Below are positions 44,259 to 53,177 of a stretch of 64,000 nucleotides of DNA, in pieces (positions within the stretch are counted from its first letter, which is position 1; every line of letters starts with the position of its first letter). A program made the translations under genes and the position numbers. The notes under the pieces are model-generated. The model saw only the letters and a list, made by a program, of their open reading frames with translations. It was not told the origin of the DNA and ran no database searches. Source of the stretch: JALZVT01 sp039029135 (GTDB taxonomy: Bacteria > Pseudomonadota > Gammaproteobacteria > Pseudomonadales > Azotimanducaceae); the NCBI GenBank assembly GCA_039029135.1, contig JBCCGT010000019.1:1-64000 (forward strand), read 5' to 3'.

Positions 44259-45563
44259 TCAACGCGAGGGCTGCCAGCGGCACTGCGGCCGAGCGCCGTC
44301 GCGCGCCGCGATCCCGGCGACCTCGACGATGCCCCGCGTGTCGATCAAGAGCGGCCAGGACGCGCGCCGATAGCGCGCCACCCCAGCAGCGCGCAGCAGT
44401 TCGACGACCCGCACGCGGCGGTCGCCGTGAACGAGCCGGTCGCTAGGCCGCGGATAACGCAGCGTGCCGCCGCGCGCCCCGAGCAGCAGCCGGCCGTGGG
44501 GCAAGTCGACGCTCGCGCCCGCCGCGACGGTCGACCGGCGCGGCGGCGCCGGCGGGCGCCAGAGCAGGAGCGCGGTGGCCCCACCCGCCTCGACACAAGC
44601 CTCGACCCAAGCCTCAAGGGGTGGACCGGTGGTCGCAGTCTGCAGCTCGATCGGTCCGCGCGCGCCACGTTGGAGCTGCCCAAGCGTCTCTCGGGCGCGG
44701 GCCAGGGTCCAGCCGTGACAACCGAGGTTGGCGAGAATCGCGATGAACGCGCCTGGCCCGACGGCGTCGAGCGACAGCCGTACGAGCGCGCCGCACGCTG
44801 CGTTGTCCGGGACTACGGCGAGCTGCAGCGCGCGCTGCAGGCGCGAAACCAAACCGCCGAGCCGCGCCAGGGCCGCCGGCCAGTCCGCGCCCGCGGGCGC
44901 CTGCGCCGTCAGCGCGGGTAGCAGCCGGTGCCTGACCCGGTTGCGCAGAAAGCGAGGCTCGTCGTTGGCCGGATCGCTGATAGCCGCAGCGGCGGGATCC
45001 TCGCGGGCACCGAGCAGTGTCTCGCGGGCCACGCCCAGCAGCGGACGCAATACACGGCCCGCGCCGAGTGGGCGCGAGTGCGGGATGGGCAACGGATGAC
45101 GTCCCTGCAGCAGCCGCAGCGCCACCGTCTCGATCTGATCGTCCAGGTGGTGCGCCGTCAGCAGCAGCTCACCGTCGCGCAGCAGCTCGCGCCAGATCCG
45201 GTAGCGCCCGCTGCGGGCCCAGGCCTCGATACCAGCAGTCGGCGGGTCGGCCAGCCGCGCCACCCGACAGGCCACGCCCAGCGCCTCGCAGCGCCGCACG
45301 CAGCGGGCCGCCCACGCCCGCGAGTCGGGGTGCAGGCCGTGGTCGACATGAGTGGCGGCGAGGTTGGTAAGGCGCCGTGCCAGTAGGTCCAGCAGCGCGT
45401 CGGAATCGTGCCCGCCGCTGTAGGCCAGCCAGACCCGCGGCGCGGCCCGCAGCGCGGGCAGTACCGCATCGAGCGCCGCGGGCAGCGCGACCGGTTCAGG
45501 CTTCGTAGCGGTACCCTGCCCGGTCGGGTCCAAATTCGCGCCGCAGACAGTGCAACAGCTCAT
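44259..45563 (-). CDS. tilS: tRNA(Ile)-lysidine synthase
   Basis: 434 residues from the ATG at 45563, which lies inside dnaE (68-base overlap); a TTG at 45533 is an alternative and no start exists clear of dnaE. The PP-loop SGGHDSDALLDLLAR (49-63) binds ATP; THVDHGLHPDSRAWA and LTAHHLDDQIETVALRLLQG follow as in TilS. The C-terminal half is the tRNA-recognition region. It modifies C34 of tRNA-Ile2 to lysidine and is essential. accA, which often lies between tilS and dnaE, is absent. Confidence 0.93.
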   Translation of the reverse strand: MSCCTVCGANLDPTGQGTATKPEPVALPAALDAVLPALRAAPRVWLAYSGGHDSDALLDLLARRLTNLAATHVDHGLHPDSRAWAARCVRRCEALGVACRVARLADPPTAGIEAWARSGRYRIWRELLRDGELLLTAHHLDDQIETVALRLLQGRHPLPIPHSRPLGAGRVLRPLLGVARETLLGAREDPAAAAISDPANDEPRFLRNRVRHRLLPALTAQAPAGADWPAALARLGGLVSRLQRALQLAVVPDNAACGALVRLSLDAVGPGAFIAILANLGCHGWTLARARETLGQLQRGARGPIELQTATTGPPLEAWVEACVEAGGATALLLWRPPAPPRRSTVAAGASVDLPHGRLLLGARGGTLRYPRPSDRLVHGDRRVRVVELLRAAGVARYRRASWPLLIDTRGIVEVAGIAARDGARPQCRWQPSR

Positions 45564-48500
45564 CGGAAGGCCGCATGCGCCACTCGCGCGACAGCGTCAG
45601 TTCGCCGCACGCGGATGCCGAGCGGTAACGCAGCCGCACGTCGATCGCGCTCGAGCCGTCGCCGCGGTGGGCCTCGAGCACGCCCCGGAGGCGGTCCGCC
45701 AGCGCGCTCGTCTGGCCGTTTTCGGCCTCGACGCCGAGCCGCACCTCCAGACAGCGCGCGAAGCGCGCACGCGCTTCTTCGATGGTGAACACCTCGCGCA
45801 CCCGCACCTTCAGCTCGCCGCTGTACTCGTCACCCTGGACGTCGCCCTGCACGACGATGAGCGCATCCTTGAAGACCTTGTGCTTGTTCTGCTCGTAGAC
45901 GTCGCTAAACAGCGACAGCTCGAGGCGCGCCGAGCGATCATCTAGAACGGCAAACCCCATCGTGTCGCCGCGCCTGGAGCGCATCGTCCGCAGCCCGACC
46001 ACCATCCCGACCACGAGCTGCGCTCCACGGCCCACGGTGAGGTCGGCGATGGGCCGCGGGCAGAAACGCCGCACCTCATCGAGATAGTCGTCGATCGGGT
46101 GGCCGGTCAGATACAGACCCAGGGTGTCGCGCTCGCCCTCCAGCCGCTCGCGCTTCGCGAGCGGCTCGATGTCCATGCGACTGGAATCGGCCTCGATCTC
46201 GCCGAACAGATCCACGATGCCGGCCTCGCGATCGCGGGCCTGCTGCTCGGCCCCTTGCATGGCGTCTTTCAGTTCCAGCAGCAGACGCGCGCGGATGGCG
46301 TCCACTTCTTCGGGCGCGTCGTCGCCCGCGAAGCAGTCCATGGCGCCGGAGCGAATGAGCGCCTCCAGCACGCGCTTGTTGGCCTTCTTCGCGTCGACAC
46401 GACAGCAGAAGTCCTGCAGATCGACGAAAGCACCACTCGCACGCTCCGCGACGATCGCGTCGACCGGCCCCTGGCCCACGCCCTTTATGGCACCCAGACC
46501 GTAGACGATGCGATCGTCGACCACAGAAAACCGATAGGCGCTGTCGTTCACCGAGGGCGGCACAAAGCTCAGGCCCATGCGCCGCACCTCGTCGATCAGG
46601 GTGACGACCTTGTCCGTGTGCTGCATGTCGGCCGACAGGTTGGCGGCCATGAATTCGGCGGGATGGTTCGCCTTCAGATAGGCCGTCTGGTACGACACCA
46701 GCGCGTAGGTCGCCGAGTGGGACTTGTTGAACGCGTAGCCGGCAAACTTCTCCATCAGATCGAAGATCTGCTCGGCCAGGCTCTGCTCGATGTCGTCGCG
46801 CTGGCTGGTGCCCTCAAGAAACTGCTGGCGAACCCGGGCCATCTCCTCGGGCTTCTTCTTACCCATGGCGCGCCGCAGCAGGTCAGCCTGGCCGAGCGAG
46901 AAGCCGGCCAGCACCTGCGCGATCTGCATCACCTGTTCCTGATACAGCACGACGCCGTAGGTTTCGCTCAGCACCTCGTCGAGCGAGTCGTGGGGAAAGG
47001 CCACCGGCTCGCGCCTGTGCTTGCGATTGATGTAATCCTGATCGGCGCCGGTCTGCATCGGGCCCGGTCGATAGATCGCCACCAGCGCGATGATGTCGTT
47101 CATCGAGTCGGGCAGCAGCTTACGAATCAGGTCCTTCATGCCGCGGGATTCGAGCTGAAACACCGCCGTCGTCTCGGCGTTCTTCAGCAGCTCGAAAGCG
47201 GCCGCGTCGTCGAGCGGCAGATCCTCGATCCGCAGCGGCGGCTCGTCGGCGCCCCGCCCTGCGTTCACCGCGGCGACCGCCCAGTCGATGATGGTCAGCG
47301 TCTTGAGGCCGAGAAAGTCGAACTTCACCAGGCCCGCGCTCTCGACGTCGTCCTTGTCGAACTGGCTCACCAGCCCCGCGCTCGATTCATCGACGTACAG
47401 CGGCGTGAAGTCGGTCAGCTTCGTCGGCGCAATCACCACGCCGCCCGCGTGGCGACCGACGTTGCGAACCACGCCCTCGAGCTTATAGGCCATGTCCATG
47501 ATCTCGCCGACCTCGTCGCTCGACTTCACGAAGTCGACCAGTTCCTCCGACTGGTCCATCGCCTTCTCGAGCGTCATGCCGACTTCAAACGGGATCAGCT
47601 TCGACAGCTTGTCGGCCAGGCCGTAGGGCTTGCCCTGGACGCGCGCCACGTCGCGCACCACGGCCTTCGCCGCCATGGTGCCGAAGGTGGCGATCTGGCT
47701 CACCGCGTCCTTGCCGTACAGCTCGCTGACGTGCGCGATGACGCGATCGCGCCCCTCCATGCAGAAGTCGATGTCGAAGTCGGGCATGGAGACCCGCTCG
47801 GGATTGAGGAAGCGCTCGAACAAGAGCTTGCCGGCGATCGGATCGAGATCGGTGATCTTAAGCGCCCAGGCGACCAGCGAGCCGGCACCCGAGCCGCGGC
47901 CGGGACCGACCGGAATCTCCTGATCCTTGGCCCACTGGATGAACTCCATGACGATCAGGAAATAGCCAGCGAAGCCCATCTGATTGATGACGTTGAGTTC
48001 GAAGCGCATGCGCTCGAGATACTCGGCCTCGAGTTCGGCGCACCACTCGTCCGCCCGCTGACGCCGCACCACGACGAGCCGCTCCTCCAATCCGCGCTCG
48101 ACCTCGAGCTGCAGGAAGGACTCCAGCGTCATGCCGTCCGGGACCGGATAGTTGGGCAGCTGGTAGTTCCCCAGCTCGATGGTCAGGTTGCAGCGGCGCG
48201 CGATCTCGACGCTGTTAGTCAGCGCGCTCGGCAGGTCCGCAAACAGCTCGACCATCTCGGCCGGCGACTTCAGATACTGTTCTTCGGTATAGCCGCGCTC
48301 GCGCCGCGGATCGTTGAGCGCCCGCCCCTGCTGGATGCACACCCGGGTCTCGTGCGCTTCGAAGTCGTCGCGGGCGGGGAAACACACCGGATTCGTCGCC
48401 ACAACCGGCGTGCCCGTCCGAGCGGCCAGCTCGACCGCGCCGTCGATGTACGCCTCCTCACCGGGCTTACCCAGGCGCTGCAGCTCGATGAAGAACCGAT

Positions 48501-48984
48501 CGTCGAACGCCTTCCGCCAGGCATCGAGTCGGCATTGGGCGAGCGCGATGTCGTCTCCCGCCAGGGCAAGGCCGATATCGCCGCGCTGCGCCCCGGACAG
48601 GCAGATCAGACCGTCTGCGGCCGCCATGATGGCTTCGACGCTGATATGGCCCCGATCCTCGACGCCGACATAGAGTTCGCTGACGAGCCGCTTCAGCGTC
48701 AGATAGCCCGCGTCGGTCGCGGCCAGCAGCGTTACCTCGGCAACGTCGTCGCCGCACCGAAACGCGAAGTCGACACCGGCAATGGGCTTCACCCCGCTGC
48801 CGCGCGCCGCGCCGTAGAACTTGATGAGGCCGAACAGGTTGCCGCGGTCGGTCAGGGCCAGCGCGGGCATGCCGGCGCCGCTGGCACGCGCGGCGAGCGC
48901 CTTGGGCTTCATCAGGCCATCGGCGAGCGAATACTCCGAATGCACTCGCAGATGAACAAACGCTGGCGCCGCTGCCGCGGTCAT
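45496..48984 (-). CDS. dnaE: DNA polymerase III alpha subunit
   Basis: 1162 residues, the usual length. N-terminal PHP domain starts FVHLRVHSEYSLADGLMKPK; the polymerase catalytic acids are in PDFDIDFCMEGRDRVIAHV and in the FYRN/PVGPGRGSGAGSLVAWAL region; then the beta-clamp and OB fold (DTMGFAVLDDRSARLELSLF). Replicative polymerase. It starts four bases inside the end of rnhB and overlaps tilS downstream. Confidence 0.98.
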   Translation of the reverse strand: MTAAAAPAFVHLRVHSEYSLADGLMKPKALAARASGAGMPALALTDRGNLFGLIKFYGAARGSGVKPIAGVDFAFRCGDDVAEVTLLAATDAGYLTLKRLVSELYVGVEDRGHISVEAIMAAADGLICLSGAQRGDIGLALAGDDIALAQCRLDAWRKAFDDRFFIELQRLGKPGEEAYIDGAVELAARTGTPVVATNPVCFPARDDFEAHETRVCIQQGRALNDPRRERGYTEEQYLKSPAEMVELFADLPSALTNSVEIARRCNLTIELGNYQLPNYPVPDGMTLESFLQLEVERGLEERLVVVRRQRADEWCAELEAEYLERMRFELNVINQMGFAGYFLIVMEFIQWAKDQEIPVGPGRGSGAGSLVAWALKITDLDPIAGKLLFERFLNPERVSMPDFDIDFCMEGRDRVIAHVSELYGKDAVSQIATFGTMAAKAVVRDVARVQGKPYGLADKLSKLIPFEVGMTLEKAMDQSEELVDFVKSSDEVGEIMDMAYKLEGVVRNVGRHAGGVVIAPTKLTDFTPLYVDESSAGLVSQFDKDDVESAGLVKFDFLGLKTLTIIDWAVAAVNAGRGADEPPLRIEDLPLDDAAAFELLKNAETTAVFQLESRGMKDLIRKLLPDSMNDIIALVAIYRPGPMQTGADQDYINRKHRREPVAFPHDSLDEVLSETYGVVLYQEQVMQIAQVLAGFSLGQADLLRRAMGKKKPEEMARVRQQFLEGTSQRDDIEQSLAEQIFDLMEKFAGYAFNKSHSATYALVSYQTAYLKANHPAEFMAANLSADMQHTDKVVTLIDEVRRMGLSFVPPSVNDSAYRFSVVDDRIVYGLGAIKGVGQGPVDAIVAERASGAFVDLQDFCCRVDAKKANKRVLEALIRSGAMDCFAGDDAPEEVDAIRARLLLELKDAMQGAEQQARDREAGIVDLFGEIEADSSRMDIEPLAKRERLEGERDTLGLYLTGHPIDDYLDEVRRFCPRPIADLTVGRGAQLVVGMVVGLRTMRSRRGDTMGFAVLDDRSARLELSLFSDVYEQNKHKVFKDALIVVQGDVQGDEYSGELKVRVREVFTIEEARARFARCLEVRLGVEAENGQTSALADRLRGVLEAHRGDGSSAIDVRLRYRSASACGELTLSREWRMRPSDELLHCLRREFGPDRAGYRYEA

Positions 48985-49685
48985 GGCCTCTCCCGCTGTG
49001 GTCGATCGATGAGACGCCCCGTGCGCCGACCGCTAGGCCGCCGCGAGGCGCCCGCAGAGTGTAGTGCATCCGGGGCCCACGTAAGGTCCGCATTTGCCAA
49101 TGAATCGCGGACCGGCGCGAAGCTGAGTCGGTGGATCGGGCTGGGACCCAGGGCCAGCAGCGCCTCGCGATGCTCGGCGGTGCCATAGCCCTTGTGTCGC
49201 TCGAGCCCGTAGCCCGGAAAGCGCAGGGCAAGCTCGGCCAGCAGCGCGTCGCGACTGACCTTGGCCAGGATGGAAGCCGCGGCAATCTGCGCGTTGCGCG
49301 CATCGCCCTTGATCAGGGTGTACGACGGGCAAGCAAGCGCCGGCGCCCGATTACCGTCGATGAGCGCGAGCTGCAGCGGCACCGCGATGCCCGCAACGGC
49401 GCGCTGCATCGCGAGCATGGTGGCCTGGAGTATGTTGACGGCGTCGATGGTGGCCACGTCGACGTGGGCCACGCTGCAGGCCAGAGCACGGCCTCGAATC
49501 TCGTGCGCGAGACGCACCCGGCGTTTTTCCGAGAGCGTTTTGGAATCGGCCAGTCCGGCAATGGGCCGCGCGGGATCGAGGACCACCGCGGCCGCGGTGA
49601 CCGGACCCGCGAGCGGACCCCGCCCCACTTCGTCCACGCCGACGACCTGATGCAGCTGCGTGCAGCGGCCGATGCTCGAACTCAT
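48981..49685 (-). CDS. rnhB: Ribonuclease HII
   Basis: 234 residues. VVGVDEVGRGPLAGPVTAAA carries the metal-binding DE...; LADSKTLSEKRR, ALIDGNRAP and IKGDARNAQIAAASILAKV supply the other conserved acids. Removes RNA from RNA-DNA hybrids and single ribonucleotides. Translationally overlaps lpxB and dnaE. The last 30 residues are arginine-rich and extend past the family core. Confidence 0.95.
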   Translation of the reverse strand: MSSSIGRCTQLHQVVGVDEVGRGPLAGPVTAAAVVLDPARPIAGLADSKTLSEKRRVRLAHEIRGRALACSVAHVDVATIDAVNILQATMLAMQRAVAGIAVPLQLALIDGNRAPALACPSYTLIKGDARNAQIAAASILAKVSRDALLAELALRFPGYGLERHKGYGTAEHREALLALGPSPIHRLSFAPVRDSLANADLTWAPDALHSAGASRRPSGRRTGRLIDRPQRERP

Positions 49686-50893
49686 CGCCCGACCAGCCGC
49701 ATGACGGCCGCCGCCGCGCTGCTCGCCGTGTCGCGCCGCAGCCTTGCGTGCAGGGCCGCGAATCGCGCGCGCAGTCGATCGCGATCGGCCGCGACAAGGT
49801 CTAGCGCCGCGGCGAGCGCCGCAGGCTCGACCGCATCCTGGATAAACTCGGGTACCAGCGCCTCCCCGGCCAGCAAATTGGGCAACGCGAAGTGCTCGGC
49901 ATGCACCAGCCGCCGGGCGATCGCGTGGCTCAGGCGATCGAGCCGATAGGCGACCACCATCGGCACGCCGCTCAGGGTCGCTTCCAGCGTGCCGGTGCCT
50001 GCCTTCACCAGCGCGAGGTCCGCAGCCGCCAGCGCGCGCCTGGCCGGCTCATCCAAAATTCGCACCGACAGCCGCGCCCTGTCCGCTGCAACGCGCGCGC
50101 GCACGAGCGGGGCGATGTCCGGGCGCGGTACTGGTATCAGCACCTGAACGGTTGCCCCGCTGGTGTCGGCGAACCGTCCGGCGGCCGCCAGGAACGGATC
50201 GAGCAGTCGCTGGACCTCGCCGCGACGACTGCCAGGCAGCAGCGCGAGGACGCGCGCGTCGGCCGCGAGCCCAAGCTCGCGACGCGCCTCGCGGCGTCGG
50301 TCGTCGAGTCGCGACGGCGCCATCGCATCTGCCATGGGGTGCCCCACGTAGGCGACCTCGAGCGGCTCGCCTGCATAGAACGCCGCCTCGAAGGGAAACA
50401 GCGTCAACAGCAGGTCCGCGCTGCGCGCGAGGCGTTTGATGCGCCCGCGGCGCCAGGCGTACACCGAGGGGCTGACGAAGTGCACCGTGCGAACGCCGCG
50501 ACGCTTGAGCCGGCGCTCGAGCAGCAGGTTGAAGACGTTGAAGTCGACGCCGACGAAGGCGTCGACGCCGGCTGCGAGCACCGCACGCTCGATGCGGCGC
50601 AGCGCGGTCAGCAGCGAAGGCAAACGCAGCAGCGGCTCGACGAAGCCATGCATGTCGAAGCGCTCGAAAGGAACGACGGCGTTCAGGCCAAACCCGGCGA
50701 GCGCCGGACCGCCGACGCCGATGAGTTCAGGCGTCTGGCCGGTCGCGTCGGCGAGTCCGCGGACCAGGCTCGCGCCCAGCGCATCACCCGAGAGTTCACC
50801 CGCGACAATACCCAGTCTTAGGGGGGTGAGCTTGCCGGCCGTCCGCGCAATCGTCAGATGCCCTGCACCATGCAGGTGATCTGCGCCGAGCAC
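49682..50893 (-). CDS. lpxB: Lipid A disaccharide synthase
   Basis: 403 residues. RLGIVAGELSGDALGASLVR (about 27-46) is the family N-terminal motif; GVDFNVFNLLLERRLKRRGV, HFVSPSVYAWRRGRIKRLA and VLALLPGSRRGEVQRLLDPF follow. The enzyme joins UDP-diacylglucosamine and lipid X. GTG start at 50893 lies 40 bases inside fabZ and gives a 19-residue leader not seen in most LpxB; an ATT at 50846 is a conceivable shorter start. lpxA, usually between fabZ and lpxB, is missing. Confidence 0.93.
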   Translation of the reverse strand: MLGADHLHGAGHLTIARTAGKLTPLRLGIVAGELSGDALGASLVRGLADATGQTPELIGVGGPALAGFGLNAVVPFERFDMHGFVEPLLRLPSLLTALRRIERAVLAAGVDAFVGVDFNVFNLLLERRLKRRGVRTVHFVSPSVYAWRRGRIKRLARSADLLLTLFPFEAAFYAGEPLEVAYVGHPMADAMAPSRLDDRRREARRELGLAADARVLALLPGSRRGEVQRLLDPFLAAAGRFADTSGATVQVLIPVPRPDIAPLVRARVAADRARLSVRILDEPARRALAAADLALVKAGTGTLEATLSGVPMVVAYRLDRLSHAIARRLVHAEHFALPNLLAGEALVPEFIQDAVEPAALAAALDLVAADRDRLRARFAALHARLRRDTASSAAAAVMRLVGR

Positions 50894-51288
50894 GCCAGTT
50901 CATCGTCCACGTGAGCCTCGCACGCAAACTTGAGCAGACCGCGTCGATCGGCGGTGAGCACGGATTCCATATCCAGCCGATCGCCGGGCACCACCGGGCG
51001 ACGAAAACGCGCGGAATCCACGTTGGCGAGGTAGTACATCATTCCTAAAGTGGGCTTGGTGTCTTTCGATTTGAAACACAGCAGGCCGCCCAGCTGCGCC
51101 ATCGCCTCCACCATCAATACCCCGGGCATGACAGGCTGTCCCGGAAAGTGACCGGGGAAAAACGGTTCGTTGGCAGAGACGTTCTTGAAGCCGCGAATGC
51201 GCTCGTTTGCCTCGAACTGCGTGACGCGATCGACCAACAGGAACGGATACCTGTGCGGCAGGTACTCCATGATCTCTTGGATATCGAT
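50854..51288 (-). CDS. fabZ: 3-hydroxyacyl-ACP dehydratase
   Basis: From the ATG at 51270 the protein starts MEYLPHRYPFLLVDRV, 138 residues, but the family normally begins about six residues earlier with a D-I-x-x-I stretch. The upstream frame encodes IDIQEI, preceded by ATC at 51288 with AGGGGG six bases before it, so I give the longer start as likely; a standard ATG would be 51270. The catalytic HYPFLLVDRV and PGHFPGQPVMPGVLMVEAMAQ (His and Glu) are present. Dehydrates 3-hydroxyacyl-ACP in fatty acid synthesis. Sits between lpxD and lpxB. Confidence 0.93.
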   Translation of the reverse strand: MDIQEIMEYLPHRYPFLLVDRVTQFEANERIRGFKNVSANEPFFPGHFPGQPVMPGVLMVEAMAQLGGLLCFKSKDTKPTLGMMYYLANVDSARFRRPVVPGDRLDMESVLTADRRGLLKFACEAHVDDELACSAQITCMVQGI

Positions 51289-51363
51289 AGCTAGCCCCCT
51301 AACTCTGCCTTGTACGCCTCGGCTGTTTCGCCGCCGCTGACGCCGTTGCCTCCGGCGCGGCCG

Positions 51364-52407
51364 TCAGGAACGTCGTTCGAGCCGCGCCACCCTTCGAAAC
51401 AGCTCGTCGATGCGGGTGAAGCGCAGCGCGTTGCGCTTCCACTGTCGCGTCGGTCCGTGCAGCACGCCGCCGGAATACACCCCCGGCTCGCTAATAGACT
51501 GCGACACGTGTGTCATGCCGCTGATCGTGACGCCATCGCACAGCGTGATCGGCCCGTCGCCGCCGATTCCAACGCCGCCCCCGAGCACGCAGTGGCGCCC
51601 GAGTCGCGTGCTGCCAACGAGCCCTGAACAGCCACAGATCACCGAGTGATCGCCGATATGGCAATTGTGACCGATCTGCACCTGATTATCGATTTTAACC
51701 CCTTCGCCGATGACCGTATCTTCGAGCGCGCCGCGATCGACCGTACTGTTCGCACCAACGCTGACGTCGCTGCCGATGACGACGCTGCCCAGTTGGGCAA
51801 TACGCTCCAACCGACCCTGCGCATCGGGCGCAAAGCCGAAGCCCTCCGCACCGATCACGGCGCCCGGATGTATCACGCTGCGCGCGCCGATTCGCACGCG
51901 GGCGCCGATCACGGCGTTGGGGTGCAGCTCCACGTCGTCGCCAACAACACAGCCCGATCCGAGCGAGACGTGGGGATGCAGGCGGACCCGGTCACCGAGG
52001 CGCGTGCCGTCACCGATGACGACCTGCGGGCCGATCTGGCAGTCGACCCCGCGCACGACGTCGGCGCCGATGACAGCGTCGGGGTGCACGCCCTGCGGGC
52101 CGGCATCGATGGGCGGTACCCGCTCAAAAAGCTGACTGGCGCGAGCGAAGGCAAGGTAGGGATCGTCGACGACCAGGGCCGGGACGGGACAGCAGGCGGC
52201 GTCGCCTTCGCGCAGCAGCACCGCGCCTGCGCGCGTCGTCTCGAGGCTCGCGGCGAACGCGACGGAGGATAGGTGGGACAGTGTCCCCGGGCCTGCCTGA
52301 TCAAGCGAGGCAAGCCCGGAAATTTCACAGTGTTCCTCGCCGCCAACCAGTCGGGCACCGAGGCGCGCCGCAAGTTCGCCGAGCGTAAAAACGCTCGTTG
52401 CGGTCAT
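51364..52407 (-). CDS. lpxD: UDP-3-O-acylglucosamine N-acyltransferase
   Basis: 347 residues. A small N-terminal uridine-binding domain (LGELAARLGARLVGGEEHCE) is followed by left-handed beta-helix hexapeptide repeats from about 100 to 300 (VIGADVVRGVDCQIGPQVVI, VIGEGVKIDNQVQIGHNCHI with the catalytic His in GHNCHIGDH), then a C-terminal helix (LFRRVARLERR). Third step of lipid A synthesis. Six bases after skp. Confidence 0.97.
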   Translation of the reverse strand: MTATSVFTLGELAARLGARLVGGEEHCEISGLASLDQAGPGTLSHLSSVAFAASLETTRAGAVLLREGDAACCPVPALVVDDPYLAFARASQLFERVPPIDAGPQGVHPDAVIGADVVRGVDCQIGPQVVIGDGTRLGDRVRLHPHVSLGSGCVVGDDVELHPNAVIGARVRIGARSVIHPGAVIGAEGFGFAPDAQGRLERIAQLGSVVIGSDVSVGANSTVDRGALEDTVIGEGVKIDNQVQIGHNCHIGDHSVICGCSGLVGSTRLGRHCVLGGGVGIGGDGPITLCDGVTISGMTHVSQSISEPGVYSGGVLHGPTRQWKRNALRFTRIDELFRRVARLERRS

Positions 52408-52413
52408 GCGCGC

Positions 52414-52953
52414 TTAGCGTTTCTTGTTCAGGGCCTCGGTCACCATGCTGGTGATGTTGTGCCGGTCGTTGATGTACAGCATCTGGTTCGACCGCTGCAG
52501 CACCATGTCGAAGCGCTCTTTCTTGATGATGTCCTGCAGCACCGTGTCGACCTTGGGCAGCATGGCGGCGATGACTTCCTGCTGACGATCCTGCACTTCT
52601 TTCTGCAGCTTGTTGCCCTGAAACTTGTAGTCGATGCCCTTGTCCTCGATCTCCTTGGCGAGCCTGCGCTTCTCGGAGTTGCTCAGCGTGTCCGCTTCGC
52701 GCTCGAGTCGTTTCTGCAGCGCCTGGATCTCCTCTCCAATCTTGTTGACGTCCTTCTCCTGGGTCTGGAGCTCGCGCTGGATCTTCTCGATCATGCTCTT
52801 CGCTTCCTCGCTCTCGGCGATGGCGCGCTGCATGTTGAGGACCGCGATCTTCATCTCTGCGTGGACGCTGCTGCCCGCGAACACGAGTGCCATGGCCAAG
52901 AACGCGCGTAGCAGGTTGCGGACGATGGCGGGGCTTTGCTGGTTGGGCCTCAT
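52414..52953 (-). CDS. skp: Periplasmic chaperone Skp/OmpH
   Basis: 179 residues from the ATG at 52953, which has AGGAGAG six bases upstream; the longer frame starts far back in noncoding DNA. Signal peptide MRPNQQSPAIVRNLLRAFLA to SSVHA. The mature protein starts EMKIAVLNMQRAIAESEEAK, has a long coiled coil (IQRELQTQEKDVNKIGEEI), and a core strand. Escorts outer-membrane proteins to BamA. Canonical place after bamA. Confidence 0.95.
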   Translation of the reverse strand: MRPNQQSPAIVRNLLRAFLAMALVFAGSSVHAEMKIAVLNMQRAIAESEEAKSMIEKIQRELQTQEKDVNKIGEEIQALQKRLEREADTLSNSEKRRLAKEIEDKGIDYKFQGNKLQKEVQDRQQEVIAAMLPKVDTVLQDIIKKERFDMVLQRSNQMLYINDRHNITSMVTEALNKKR

Positions 52954-53177
52954 GGCTCTCTCCTGATCTGGTACTGCTTGTTGCGCCTCGGCGGTTCGAG
53001 CCCGCTCTCCGGCGCTAAGGGGTGTCTGAGCGTAGTCGTACGTCGTTGTTATTGGACACCCGAATACGCGCTTGGTTTTATCTGTGCGCCCCTCGGACAC
53101 CCCGTCTACGCAGGGTTTACGCACCGTTTACAGTCGACCCCAATAAGGGGTACAGCTCGGGGGACGCGCATCATACC

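Noticed and set aside
46099..49188. A very long rightward open frame opposite dnaE, and similar long frames opposite alaS, mutS, pyrG, rpsB and others
   Set aside because: They are antisense shadows typical of GC-rich coding DNA; no ribosome sites and no domains, while the opposite strand holds complete conserved genes.
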